Assembly (NCBI RefSeq): GCF_005503365.1
Contig: NZ_SCML01000019.1
Coordinates: 1-64,000, forward strand
Reading direction: 5' to 3'
Length of the DNA: 64,000 nt
DNA from: Hydrogenophaga sp. 2FB
Lineage (GTDB): Bacteria; Pseudomonadota; Gammaproteobacteria; Burkholderiales; Burkholderiaceae_C
In this document: one piece after another, positions 7,897 to 15,857 of the stretch
Layout of the letters: the number at the start of each line of letters is the position of its first letter
Position numbering within the stretch: the first letter of the stretch is position 1
The notes under the pieces: model-generated
The model's input: the letters and a program-made list of their open reading frames with translations, nothing else
What the model was told of the DNA's origin: nothing
Database searches by the model: none
Program-made: the position numbers and the translations under genes

Positions 7897-8849
7897 CACA
7901 GGTCCAGCACCAGTTCGCCGCCCTGGGCGCGCGAGCAGCAGATCAGCATCTGGTCGTTGCACGCGCGCTCGCCGTCGCTGAGGTAGCCGTCGCGGTGGTC
8001 CGGCACGCCCGACACCACGCGCGTGAGGCAGGTGCCACACACCCCTTGCTCGCACGACACCATCGGGAACACGCCCGCACGGCCCAACGCCTGCACGATG
8101 CTCTCTTCAGCGCCCACGCGAATGCGACGGCCGTCGCTCTGCAACACCACGTCGAAGGCCCGCGCTTCGCCCTCTGTTTCGGGCGCGGCAAAACGCTCCT
8201 GGTGCACGCGCTCGGCGGGCCAGCCGGCCTGGGCGGCCAGACATTGAACGTGCGCGATCATGCCTTCGGGCCCGCACACGTAGAGGTGCGCGCCGGTGGT
8301 TGCTGCGGCCTGCAGCTCGGCCATCAAGGGCGCGAAGTCGGGCCCTTTGCCCTGGCTCACGTGCACCTTCACGCGCTCGGCGCCGAACTGCGCCTGCAGC
8401 TCATCGGCATACGCAGCACCCACGCGTTCGCGCACGAAATGGTGCAAGCGCCAGGGCACGTCCTCGCCCAGTGTGTGTGCCATCGCGCGCATGGGCGTGA
8501 TGCCGATGCCACCGGCAACCAGGATGTGCGCGCTGGCCTCGGGCTGCAGCGGAAACAGGTTCTGTGGCGCGTCGATGCGCAGCGCCGCGCCCGGGTGGCA
8601 GACCGCGTGCACCTCGTGCGAGCCACCGCGCGAACGCCGGTCCTTGAGCACGGCGATGGCGTAGGTGCCTTGCGCATTGGGTGGGCGGCACAGGGTGTAG
8701 GACCGCTTGAGGCCGCTGGGCAGCGTGAGGCGGATGTGCGCGCCCGCGGTGTAGGTCGGCAGCGGCCCCGCCGCGCCATGCACCTCGATCTCGCACACGT
8801 CGGCGGTGAGCGCGCGGCGCGCTACCACGACCGCGTCGATGGACGTCAC
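7896..8849 (-). CDS. oxygenase reductase component (VanB-like, FMN/NAD/2Fe-2S)
   Basis: A 317-residue phthalate/vanillate-type reductase that passes electrons from NAD(P)H to the Rieske oxygenase encoded just upstream. Domains in order are a flavin-binding barrel (YTAGAHIRLTLPSG, RSYTLCRPP), an NAD-binding domain (LVAGGIGITPMRAM, LYVCGPEGM), and a C-terminal plant-type ferredoxin (SCEQGVCGTCLTRV with a fourth Cys in LICCSRA). The length fits VanB. The start is GTG at 8849: it forms a GTGA overlap with the oxygenase stop, has AGAGG upstream and gives the expected N-terminus; no better ATG exists. Confidence 0.9.
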   Translation of the reverse strand: MTSIDAVVVARRALTADVCEIEVHGAAGPLPTYTAGAHIRLTLPSGLKRSYTLCRPPNAQGTYAIAVLKDRRSRGGSHEVHAVCHPGAALRIDAPQNLFPLQPEASAHILVAGGIGITPMRAMAHTLGEDVPWRLHHFVRERVGAAYADELQAQFGAERVKVHVSQGKGPDFAPLMAELQAAATTGAHLYVCGPEGMIAHVQCLAAQAGWPAERVHQERFAAPETEGEARAFDVVLQSDGRRIRVGAEESIVQALGRAGVFPMVSCEQGVCGTCLTRVVSGVPDHRDGYLSDGERACNDQMLICCSRAQGGELVLDL

Positions 8850-9880
8850 GCGGCAACCTCTTTCGCCATGCGTTCGTCGATCACGCGCCGCGCCTGCACG
8901 CCACCCGCGTCGATGTTGAGCTTGAGCAGCTTGCGCTGCGCAAAGGCGTCCAGGTTCTGCTGCTGGCGCTCCAGCACTTCCAGGTCTTCGGAGAAGATGC
9001 CGCCCTGCCCTTCGCGGATGCGGTCGGTCAGCTCGGTGTCGTGCGGACGGAAGCGCCGCGCCATGCCCCAGAAGTACCACATCGAACCGTCGACCTCGGG
9101 CGTGATGAAGTCGGTGACGACGCTGTACACCTTCTGGTCGTCGGGCGCTTCGTAGCCGCCATGTCCCGCCACCGCGACACCCACCTCGATCAGCACATGG
9201 CTTGGCGGCGAGAAGCGGCAGATCTGCCAGCGGTCCACCTTGGGGTTGCCCTCCACGCCGATGGTGGCCAGCGCGTCGCGCCAGAACGGCGGCGCCTCGA
9301 TGCCTTCCATGAACCGGCTGGTCACCACCGTTTCGCCCTCGCGGCGCGTGGTGCACGGCGTCTCGTCGATCTCCTGCTGCCCGATGCTGGTCGAGTGCAC
9401 ATAGGTCTCGTGCGTGAGGTCCATCAGGTTGTCGATCATGAGGCGGTAGTCGGCCTTGATGTGGTACATGCCGCCGCCATAGGCCCAGGCCGGGTTGTCG
9501 TGCCATTCCAGCACCGGAATGGTCGACGGGTCGGCCTGCTCGGCCGCGCCGGCCCAGACCCAGATGAACCCGTAGCGCTCTTCCACCGCGAAGCGCTGGA
9601 TGCGCGGGAAGGCCGCCACGCGCTGGCCGGGCATGGAGCGGGTGACGCCGTCACCGCCCATCGCCAGGCCGTGGTAGCCGCACACCAGTTCGCCCTTGCA
9701 CACGCGGCCCAGCGACAAGGCCGCGCCGCGGTGCGGGCAGAAATCTTCCACCGCCTGCACGCGGCCGTTCTCGTCGCGGAACAGCGCCATGCGCGACCCC
9801 AACAGACGCCGACCCAAGGGGGCATCGCCCACTTCGGCCGAGGTGGCACCCACATACCAGGCATTGCGCAACCAGCTCAT
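8846..9880 (-). CDS. Rieske non-haem iron oxygenase (VanA-like demethylase)
   Basis: A 344-residue aromatic oxygenase alpha subunit. The Rieske cluster ligands are Cys48/His50 (FCPHRG) and Cys67/His70 (CGYHG). The mononuclear iron site is DLTHETYVH with Asp154, His157 and His162. Together with the adjacent reductase it forms a two-component VanAB-like system that typically O-demethylates methoxybenzoates such as vanillate. I start at ATG 9880, with AAGGATCA 8 nt upstream; an ATG five codons earlier lies inside the palindrome at 9891-9912. The substrate is inferred from the divergent ring-cleavage genes: a methoxylated protocatechuate- or gallate-like acid. Confidence 0.9.
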   Translation of the reverse strand: MSWLRNAWYVGATSAEVGDAPLGRRLLGSRMALFRDENGRVQAVEDFCPHRGAALSLGRVCKGELVCGYHGLAMGGDGVTRSMPGQRVAAFPRIQRFAVEERYGFIWVWAGAAEQADPSTIPVLEWHDNPAWAYGGGMYHIKADYRLMIDNLMDLTHETYVHSTSIGQQEIDETPCTTRREGETVVTSRFMEGIEAPPFWRDALATIGVEGNPKVDRWQICRFSPPSHVLIEVGVAVAGHGGYEAPDDQKVYSVVTDFITPEVDGSMWYFWGMARRFRPHDTELTDRIREGQGGIFSEDLEVLERQQQNLDAFAQRKLLKLNIDAGGVQARRVIDERMAKEVAA

Positions 9881-9890
9881 GATTTGATCC

Positions 9891-9912
9891 TTCATTCAGT
9901 ACACTGAATCAA
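9891..9912. promoter_or_regulatory. palindromic operator, probable MarR binding site
   Basis: ATTCAGT-AC-ACTGAAT (9894-9909) has perfect 7-bp arms around 2 bp, extended by TT/AA outside one unpaired base on each side. It lies between the MarR gene (ends 9967) and the Rieske oxygenase start codon, directly upstream of the ribosome-binding site. Symmetric sites of about 16-22 bp are typical for MarR dimers. The pairing with this MarR is inference from position. Confidence 0.6.
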
Positions 9913-9966
9913 ATGCTAACCAAACCCCTCGAGGTCGTCAACAGGGTTCGGACGGACGCGTCGGAC

Positions 9967-10437
9967 TCAGGCGGGGGTCTGGCCCAGCAGCTTGTGCATC
10001 AGGCCCATGAGCACGTCGCGCTCGGCGGCGTCCAGCGTGTGCAGAATGCGGTCGGCCAGCACCGCTTCGGACTGCAGCATGTCCCCGATCACGCGCTGCC
10101 CTTCCGCGGTGAGTTCCAGACGGCGCTGGCGCCGGGCGCCGACTTCGCGAACGATCCAGCCGTCGCGCTCCAGGCGCACCGCGATCTCCGCCGCAGTGGA
10201 GGTGTCCAGCGCGATGGCCGCGGCCAGCGTCACCTGGTCGATGCCGGGATGCTCCTGCAGCACCCGCAGCGCGGCGTACTGCAGCGGCGTGACGGCGCGC
10301 CCGAACACCGCGTTGAAGCACGCCACCGAGTGCTGGTGCGCGCGGCGAAACAGGTGCCCCGGCTCGTGCAGGCCCAGGGTGGCCTCCGGGTGGTCAACGG
10401 CTTCGTCGGGCGCGGTGTTGCGGGTCGGTTTGGGCAT
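9967..10437 (-). CDS. MarR family transcriptional regulator
   Basis: A 156-residue winged-helix repressor. It has the LTPLQYAALRVLQEHP-type helix 2 (here VTPLQYAALRVL), the recognition region TLAAAIALDTSTAAEIAVRLE, the wing DGWIVREVGARRQRRLELT, and a C-terminal dimerisation helix. It lies between the divergent ligAB genes and the Rieske operon, on the same strand as the latter, with 86 bp before the oxygenase start. MarR proteins in such positions usually respond to aromatic acids or their CoA esters. The palindrome at 9891 is a likely target. Confidence 0.9.
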   Translation of the reverse strand: MPKPTRNTAPDEAVDHPEATLGLHEPGHLFRRAHQHSVACFNAVFGRAVTPLQYAALRVLQEHPGIDQVTLAAAIALDTSTAAEIAVRLERDGWIVREVGARRQRRLELTAEGQRVIGDMLQSEAVLADRILHTLDAAERDVLMGLMHKLLGQTPA

Positions 10438-10540
10438 AACGTAAACGGTGGTGTTGGGCAGTGGAACTCATCGGAGCGCAGCGACCGATCCCCTATCGTG
10501 GGTCTTGCGGCGATGGACGCCGACCACAAAGGAACTGGAG

Positions 10541-10903
10541 ATGGAGATGCATGCGCAACAAGCGCCGGTGCTGTTCGACATGGACATGGCAGATCGGGGA
10601 TTCTGGATCAATCGCTTCTGCATGAGTTTGATGGAAGACGCCAACCGCAAGACGTTCAAGCAGGACGAGGCCGCTTACCTCGGGCGTTTTCCATTGTCGT
10701 CCGAGCAGACCGCCGCCCTGCTGGCGCGCGACTACAACCGCTGCATCGCGCTGGGCGGCAACATCTACTTCCTGGTCAAGCTCGGCGCCACCGACGGCTC
10801 CACGGTGCAAGCCATGTGCGCGGACATGGCGGGCCTGCCGCTGGAGGACTACCGCGACGCCATGCTGGCCGGCGGCCGCTTCAACACCGCGCGGGGGGCC
10901 TGA
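10541..10903 (+). CDS. ligA: protocatechuate 4,5-dioxygenase alpha subunit (LigA family)
   Basis: A 120-residue small subunit of a class III extradiol (LigAB) dioxygenase. Recognisable stretches are INRFCMSLMEDANRKTF, YLGRFPLSSEQTAALLARD and LGGNIYFLVKLGATDG, all typical of LigA. The subunit closes over the active site of LigB. Start ATG 10541 has AAAGGA 7 nt upstream; ATG 10547 is possible. It ends 3 bp before ligB and diverges from marR. The enzyme may prefer protocatechuate, gallate or 3-O-methylgallate; sequence alone does not decide. Confidence 0.9.
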   Translation: MEMHAQQAPVLFDMDMADRGFWINRFCMSLMEDANRKTFKQDEAAYLGRFPLSSEQTAALLARDYNRCIALGGNIYFLVKLGATDGSTVQAMCADMAGLPLEDYRDAMLAGGRFNTARGA

Positions 10904-10906
10904 GCC

Positions 10907-11779
10907 ATGGCCCAGCTCAGCGCCACGCTCTACACCTCGCACGTGCCCGCCATCGGCGCGGCCATGGACCTCGCGCGCGATGGCGACGCGTACTGGAAGC
11001 CGGTGTTCGACGGTTATGCCGCCACGCGCCAATGGCTCGCCGCGAACACCCCCGACGTGGTGGTGATGGTCTACAACGACCACGCCACCGCGATGGACTA
11101 CTCGGTGGTGCCCCCGTTCGCCATCGGCGTCTCGGACCACTTCGAGATCGCCGATGAAGGCTGGGGTCGCCGCCCCGTGCCCGACCCGCTCGGCCACCCG
11201 GCGCTCGCGCGCCACCTGGTGCACCGGCTCATGGCCAGCGGCTTCGACATGACCGTGCTGCACCGCCCCAAGGTGGACCACGGGTTGAGCGTGCCGCTCT
11301 CGCTGGGCTTCGGCCGCGTGAGCGCGTGGCCGTGTCGCGTGATCCCCTTGATGGTCAACGTGGTGCACGCGCCGCTGCCCACCGCGGCACGCTGCCTGGC
11401 GCTGGGCCAGGCGCTGGGGGAAGCGATCCGGTCGTACGGCGAGGACCTGAACGTGCAGGTGTGGGGCACCGGGGGCATGAGCCACCAGTTGCAGGGGCCG
11501 CGCTCGGGCTTCATCAACAGCGGCTTCGACCGCTGGTTCCTCGACCAGATCGTCCACCACCCGACGGCGCTGACCGAGCTCAGCCACGAGGCGTTCGTGG
11601 CGCAGGCCGGCACCGAAGGCGCGGAACTCGTGATGTGGCTGGTGGCGCGCGGCGCCCAGATGGCGTTCCAGGCCGAGGGCGATCGCTTCGACGAGTTGCA
11701 ACGCCACTACCACGTGCCGGCGTCGAACACCGCCGTGGGCCACTTGCTGCTGGCGCATCGGGCTTTGGCCACGGCGTGA
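10907..11779 (+). CDS. ligB: protocatechuate 4,5-dioxygenase beta subunit (LigB family)
   Basis: A 290-residue catalytic subunit. The iron ligands of Sphingobium LigB (two His and one Glu) correspond to His12 (TSHVPAIG), His59 (VYNDHA) and the Glu in EGAELVMW (about residue 240). The catalytic base His is in GTGGMSHQLQG (His193). Long stretches such as ADEGWGRRPVPD and HYHVPASNTA are as in known LigB proteins. It cleaves the aromatic ring between C4 and C5 using Fe(II) and O2. The later steps of the 4,5-pathway (ligC, ligI, ligJ, ligK) are not in this window. Confidence 0.92.
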   Translation: MAQLSATLYTSHVPAIGAAMDLARDGDAYWKPVFDGYAATRQWLAANTPDVVVMVYNDHATAMDYSVVPPFAIGVSDHFEIADEGWGRRPVPDPLGHPALARHLVHRLMASGFDMTVLHRPKVDHGLSVPLSLGFGRVSAWPCRVIPLMVNVVHAPLPTAARCLALGQALGEAIRSYGEDLNVQVWGTGGMSHQLQGPRSGFINSGFDRWFLDQIVHHPTALTELSHEAFVAQAGTEGAELVMWLVARGAQMAFQAEGDRFDELQRHYHVPASNTAVGHLLLAHRALATA

Positions 11780-11807
11780 ACGCGCGCACGCGGGCGAGCT
11801 TCCAGGC

Positions 11808-12743
11808 TCAGTGAATCCATGTGTCGCGGATGGCACGAAGGTGCCGCACATCGGTGCCGCAACACCCTCCCAACACGTTCAGTGCCGGCAGCGGAATGCG
11901 AAGCCGTTGGTAGTGACCCGCCAGATCCACCGGGTCACCGGTGTCGAGTTCGGTCGCCACGTCCAGCTCGGCATGGCTGAGAGTGGATGCATTGGCGCGA
12001 AATCCGCGAATGCGACGAGCCCAGTCGCCGCCCTCCACCAGGCCAGCAGAAAAATGGGTCGGGTGCGCGCAGTTCACCGAAAAGTAAGCCGGCGGGGAAT
12101 CGGCATCCACGATCGCCATCGCTTCGCGCAAGGATTCACCACTGGGCAAGCGGCCATCGGTCTCGACGGTGAAGGAGATGGCCAACGGCAGGTCGACCTC
12201 GTTGGCCGCCCTCGCGATTCCGACAGCTTCGGCGCTGCTGGTCATGGTCACTGCCGCCAGCATATCGACGCCGCCGTCACGCAGCGCGGCGGCCTGGGGC
12301 AGGTGGTAGCCCATGGCATCCTCGACGCTGTCGGGCGCGTCGGCCACGTAGCCATCGCCGCGCGGTCCGATAACGCCGCTCAGGACCAAAGGCCCTGTCA
12401 GCCGGGACCGCCATTCCGCGCGAAGCCCATGCAGCAGGCGCACCGCGTCGATGTTGGCTTGCGCCAGTTCCGCGGCGTCATAGCCCAGCAAATGGCCCCA
12501 GTCGGCGTTGGCGCGCCAGGTGGCCGTCTCGAGCACGAAGCCTGCGCGAGGGGTGTCCGCGCACAATTGAAGGTAGGGGCGGTAGTAGCGCCTCAGGCGC
12601 TCTCGCCCGGCCTCGTCCTTCAGCAGAGGAAAGGCGGCGAAGCAGGGCAAGGCCACCCCGTCCAGGTACACGAGGGTCGTCTCAAGACCACCGTCGCTGA
12701 GGAACAGGCCTCCAGCGAGTTGAGGAAGGATTGCCGTCGTCAT
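11808..12743 (-). CDS. homocysteine S-methyltransferase family protein
   Basis: A 311-residue single-domain methyltransferase that should transfer a methyl group to homocysteine. The zinc ligands are the Cys in FSVNCAHP and the paired Cys in NVLGGCCGTD near the C-terminus. The N-terminal SDGGLETTLVYLDG is the usual barrel entrance. It resembles the MmuM/BhmT-like group, where S-methylmethionine or betaine can be donor. GGAGGAT precedes the ATG. It converges with ligB (28-bp gap). A link with the demethylase is conceivable but unsupported, since VanAB-type enzymes release formaldehyde, not a methyl group. Confidence 0.88.
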   Translation of the reverse strand: MTTAILPQLAGGLFLSDGGLETTLVYLDGVALPCFAAFPLLKDEAGRERLRRYYRPYLQLCADTPRAGFVLETATWRANADWGHLLGYDAAELAQANIDAVRLLHGLRAEWRSRLTGPLVLSGVIGPRGDGYVADAPDSVEDAMGYHLPQAAALRDGGVDMLAAVTMTSSAEAVGIARAANEVDLPLAISFTVETDGRLPSGESLREAMAIVDADSPPAYFSVNCAHPTHFSAGLVEGGDWARRIRGFRANASTLSHAELDVATELDTGDPVDLAGHYQRLRIPLPALNVLGGCCGTDVRHLRAIRDTWIH

Positions 12744-12904
12744 GTTTCATCCTCCGCAGGCATTCTTGCGCGTCACGACCGCTTTGGGAAGTTCAAGCGG
12801 CCCGCAACGGGCTCGAAGCCGGGCAGGACCGCGCCGAGGCAACTTGTGAACGGGCAGACGCCCCCCTATGATCCAGACCCTGTTTTCTCCTGAGGAGATG
12901 CGCC

Positions 12905-13297
12905 ATGGAACGGTTCCAGGGAGGCTGCCTGTGCGGCAGCGTCCGCATTGAAGCAACAGGCCGCCCCTACCGGGTCGGCCTGTGCCACTGCCTCGACTGC
13001 CGCAAGCACCACGGCGCGCTGTTTCACGCGTCGGCGGTGTTCCCCCGAGAAGCGGTGACGATCGAGGGCGACACGAGCGAGTATGCCGGGCGGTTCTTCT
13101 GCCCCCGCTGCGGCTCGACCGTGTTCGGCCGCTCGGGGGACGAAGTCGAGGTCAACCTCGGCGCCCTGGATGCGCCCGATCAACTCGTGCCAACGTACGA
13201 ACTCTGGACGGTGCGCCGCGAGTCCTGGCTGCCGCCGTTTCCGCTGGCGCACCACTACGAACACGATCGGGAAACCACGGGTCGCTTTGAAGGGTGA
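12905..13297 (+). CDS. GFA family protein (glutathione-dependent formaldehyde-activating type)
   Basis: A 130-residue zinc protein of the CENP-V/GFA family. The Cys pattern is complete: Cys8 and Cys10 (GGCLCGSVR), Cys27, Cys29 and Cys32 (CHCLDCRK), and Cys66 and Cys69 (FFCPRCGSTVF). Family members are annotated as formaldehyde-activating, but for most the activity is unproven. A role in handling formaldehyde released by the nearby O-demethylase is an attractive inference. AGGAG lies 7 nt before the ATG. It diverges from the methyltransferase gene over about 160 bp. Confidence 0.88.
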   Translation: MERFQGGCLCGSVRIEATGRPYRVGLCHCLDCRKHHGALFHASAVFPREAVTIEGDTSEYAGRFFCPRCGSTVFGRSGDEVEVNLGALDAPDQLVPTYELWTVRRESWLPPFPLAHHYEHDRETTGRFEG

Positions 13298-13326
13298 ATC
13301 ACGGGCGCCGCGATGGCTCGGCGTCC

Positions 13327-13959
13327 TCAGGTTCCCAGGCCGTCAAAGCAGTCCTGCTGCCCATACCGCTGGAACAGCGGCCCGAGGTGCGCATGGGCCG
13401 CAAGGTCATGCCCCGCGCGCTCGGCGTTGCGCAGCGCGGGCCAGATGAAGAAGTCGGCCAGGGTGGCCTGGTCGCCCACGGCCCACGCGCCCACCGAACG
13501 CCCGACCAGCGTGTCCAGCGCGTCCAGACCGATGGCCGTCCAGTGCGCGTTCCAGGCCAGCGCCTGCGCTTCGCCCCATTGCTCCTTCAGGTGGCGGCGG
13601 ATGCGCAGGTTGGTCACGGCCTGGATGTCGCTGGCCACGTAGGTGCACAGTTCGAGCACGAAGCCGCGCGCGGTTTCGTCGGCCAGCACCGTGGACGGTT
13701 GCGGGTAGCGCCCTTCCAGGTGCAGCAGGATGGCCAGGCTCTGCGAGAGCCAGGGACCATCGCCCGACAGTGCGAGCACGGGCACGCAGCGCGCCGCGAA
13801 GGCGTGCCCGTGCGCGGCCTCCCGGTGCGCGCCGGCTACCACGTCGATGTCCCACACGGGCAGCTCGGTGATGCCCTTGTGCCGCAGGTAGCTCAGCACC
13901 CGCAGGCACGAGGACGAGCGCCGGTCGACGTACAGGCCCGCCGGCCCGCCCTCGGCCAT
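13327..13959 (-). CDS. glutathione S-transferase family protein
   Basis: A 210-residue GST. The N-terminal thioredoxin fold has RRSSSCLRVLSYLRHKG (Ser at the zeta/beta-class catalytic position) and CVPVLALSGDGPWLSQSLAILLHLE, the cis-Pro and glutathione-binding SQS segment. The all-helical C-terminal domain has VGDQATLADFFIWPAL. It looks nearest to maleylacetoacetate isomerase-like (zeta) GSTs. Its ATG overlaps the TauD stop (TGATG), so it is the last gene of the IlvD-Bug-TauD-GST operon. Glutathione-dependent isomerisation or ether cleavage of the pathway product is possible. Confidence 0.88.
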   Translation of the reverse strand: MAEGGPAGLYVDRRSSSCLRVLSYLRHKGITELPVWDIDVVAGAHREAAHGHAFAARCVPVLALSGDGPWLSQSLAILLHLEGRYPQPSTVLADETARGFVLELCTYVASDIQAVTNLRIRRHLKEQWGEAQALAWNAHWTAIGLDALDTLVGRSVGAWAVGDQATLADFFIWPALRNAERAGHDLAAHAHLGPLFQRYGQQDCFDGLGT

Positions 13960-14831
13960 CAGGCCGGCACGAGCGGCAGGTCGCCCACCACCGTGGTGCG
14001 GCGCAGGTCGCGCCGCTCGGCGGAGTCGTCGAACGGGGTGGCGCGGTGCATGGTGCAGCGGTTGTCCCAGATCAGCAGATCGCCGACGCGCCACTTGTGC
14101 GTATAGACGAAGCGTTCCTGCGTCGCGAACTCGCCGAGCTCCTTGAGCAGGGCACGGCCCTCTTCCACCGGCAGGCCCACGACGTGCGAGGCGTGCGAGC
14201 CCACCATGAGCGAGCGCCGGCCGCTGCGCGGGTGCGTCTGCACCAGGTACTGGCGCGTGGCGGTGCGGCGCTTGAGTTCTTCTTCGGTGAACTGGTAGCC
14301 CACGAGGCTGCGCGAATAGAAGGTCGAGTGCTCGACCACCATGCCCTCGATGCGCTCGCGCATGCCCGCGGGCAACGCGTCGTAGGCGGCGCGCATGTCG
14401 GCGAACTGGGTGTCCGCGCCGCTGGTGGGCACGATGCGCGCCGACAGCAGCGAATAGCCCGCGCCGCGCGGCTGGAAGGTGCTGTCCGCGTGCCACATCA
14501 GGTTGGCCGCGCGGTAGACGCGGCGGCGGTCGGTGTCGGGCAGGATGTTGTCGTGCTCGTCGAGGTTGGACACGTCGAACAGCTCGGGGAACTTCATGCG
14601 CACCAGGTCCTTGTCGCCGCGTCCGAAATGCGGCGAGAACTCGAGCTGGCCGAACAGGCGGCTGAAGGCGATCTGCTGTGGGTCGGTGATGCGCTGGTCG
14701 CGGATCACCGTCACGCCATAGTGGTCCATGGCGTCCTGCACGGCCTGCGCCGCTTCCAGCGTGCCCTGGTTCGCCAGGTCCATGCCGGTGATCTCACCAC
14801 CAAAACCCTCGGTAAAGCCCTTGATCTGCAT
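13959..14831 (-). CDS. TauD/TfdA family 2-oxoglutarate-dependent dioxygenase
   Basis: A 290-residue Fe(II)/2-oxoglutarate oxygenase. The facial triad is His114 and Asp116 (WHADSTF) plus the distal His in DNRCTMHRATPFD, and the 2-oxoglutarate-binding Arg lies in the RRDLRRTTVVGD tail. The family hydroxylates a carbon next to a heteroatom so that sulfonates, aryl ethers or similar fall apart. It could thus release a phenol or aldehyde from an ether-type compound taken up by the adjacent Bug protein. GGAGA precedes the ATG. It is co-transcribed with the GST. Confidence 0.9.
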   Translation of the reverse strand: MQIKGFTEGFGGEITGMDLANQGTLEAAQAVQDAMDHYGVTVIRDQRITDPQQIAFSRLFGQLEFSPHFGRGDKDLVRMKFPELFDVSNLDEHDNILPDTDRRRVYRAANLMWHADSTFQPRGAGYSLLSARIVPTSGADTQFADMRAAYDALPAGMRERIEGMVVEHSTFYSRSLVGYQFTEEELKRRTATRQYLVQTHPRSGRRSLMVGSHASHVVGLPVEEGRALLKELGEFATQERFVYTHKWRVGDLLIWDNRCTMHRATPFDDSAERRDLRRTTVVGDLPLVPA

Positions 14832-14843
14832 GTGTGTCTCCTC

Positions 14844-15815
14844 TCAGTCCAGTTTGATGTTGCCGCGCTTGACCACGGCGTCCCAGCGCTTGATTTCGTT
14901 CTCGAAGTAGCGGTTGGCTTCCTCTGGCGTGGAACCCATGGGCTCCAGGCCCAGGGTGCGCAGGCGGCTCTTCATGTCCTCCGTCGCAAGCACCTTGGCG
15001 AAGTCGCCACGGATCCTGTTGACCAGTTCGCGCGGCGTGGCGCTGGGCACCACGATGCCGTTGATGCTCACCACGTCAAAACCGGGCAGCACCTCGCCCA
15101 CCGCGGGAATGCCCGGCTCGGTCGCATCGCGCGTCGCACCGAGCACGGCGATGGGTTTGAGACGCCCGCCCTTGACGTGCGGCATGCTGGCAAACAGGGG
15201 ATCGACCAGCAGGTCGACGCGGCCCGAGCTCACGTCCGGGTAGGCGCCACCGCTGCCGCGGTAGGGGATGTGCAGCATGTGGATGCCGGTCTGCTGCTTG
15301 AGCAGCTCGGCGCCCAGGTGCATCGCGCTGCCCGCGCCGGGCGTGGCATAGACCAGCTTGCCCGGGTTCGCCTTGGCGTAGGCGATCAACTCCTTCAGGT
15401 TCGAATACGGCGCATTGGGCGAGGCGGAGAGCAGGATGCCCGAGCGCGCCGTCAGCGTGACGCCGGTGAGGTCCTTCACGGTGTTGAAGGGCATGCCGGG
15501 CCGCAGCGAGGGGTTGATGACGTGCGAGGTGACGACCATGCCCAACGTGTAGCCATCGGGCGCGGACTTGGCCACGAAATCGGTGCCCACCACGGTGCCC
15601 GCGCCGGCCTTGTATTCGATGATCACGGGCTGGCCCCAGGCCTTCTGCAGATCGACCTCCATCATCCGCGCGAGGATGTCGATGCCGCCACCGGGCACGT
15701 TGGGCACGATGATCCTGATCGGCCGGGTGGGCCACGCGTTGGCGCGCGCCAGCCCGCTGGCCGCACCGGCGGTCGCGGCCAATGCGGTCATCAGCAGTTG
15801 TCTTCTTTGAACCAT
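14844..15815 (-). CDS. Bug/TctC family tripartite tricarboxylate transporter substrate-binding protein
   Basis: A 323-residue periplasmic binding protein with a signal peptide cleaved near GLARANA (about residue 26). The family pattern is clear: RPIRIIVPNVPGGGIDILAR, PDGYTLGMV, HIPYRGSGGAYPDV and GRLKPIAVLGATRD. Bug proteins bind carboxylates, often aromatic or dicarboxylic acids, for TctAB transport or signalling. No TctA/TctB genes are nearby. It lies between ilvD-like and tauD genes with 12-42 bp spacers, so it presumably binds the substrate of that operon. Confidence 0.92.
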   Translation of the reverse strand: MVQRRQLLMTALAATAGAASGLARANAWPTRPIRIIVPNVPGGGIDILARMMEVDLQKAWGQPVIIEYKAGAGTVVGTDFVAKSAPDGYTLGMVVTSHVINPSLRPGMPFNTVKDLTGVTLTARSGILLSASPNAPYSNLKELIAYAKANPGKLVYATPGAGSAMHLGAELLKQQTGIHMLHIPYRGSGGAYPDVSSGRVDLLVDPLFASMPHVKGGRLKPIAVLGATRDATEPGIPAVGEVLPGFDVVSINGIVVPSATPRELVNRIRGDFAKVLATEDMKSRLRTLGLEPMGSTPEEANRYFENEIKRWDAVVKRGNIKLD

Positions 15816-15857
15816 GTCTTGTCTCCTGTCGTGTTGTGTTGTGTCGTGTCTTGAAGA

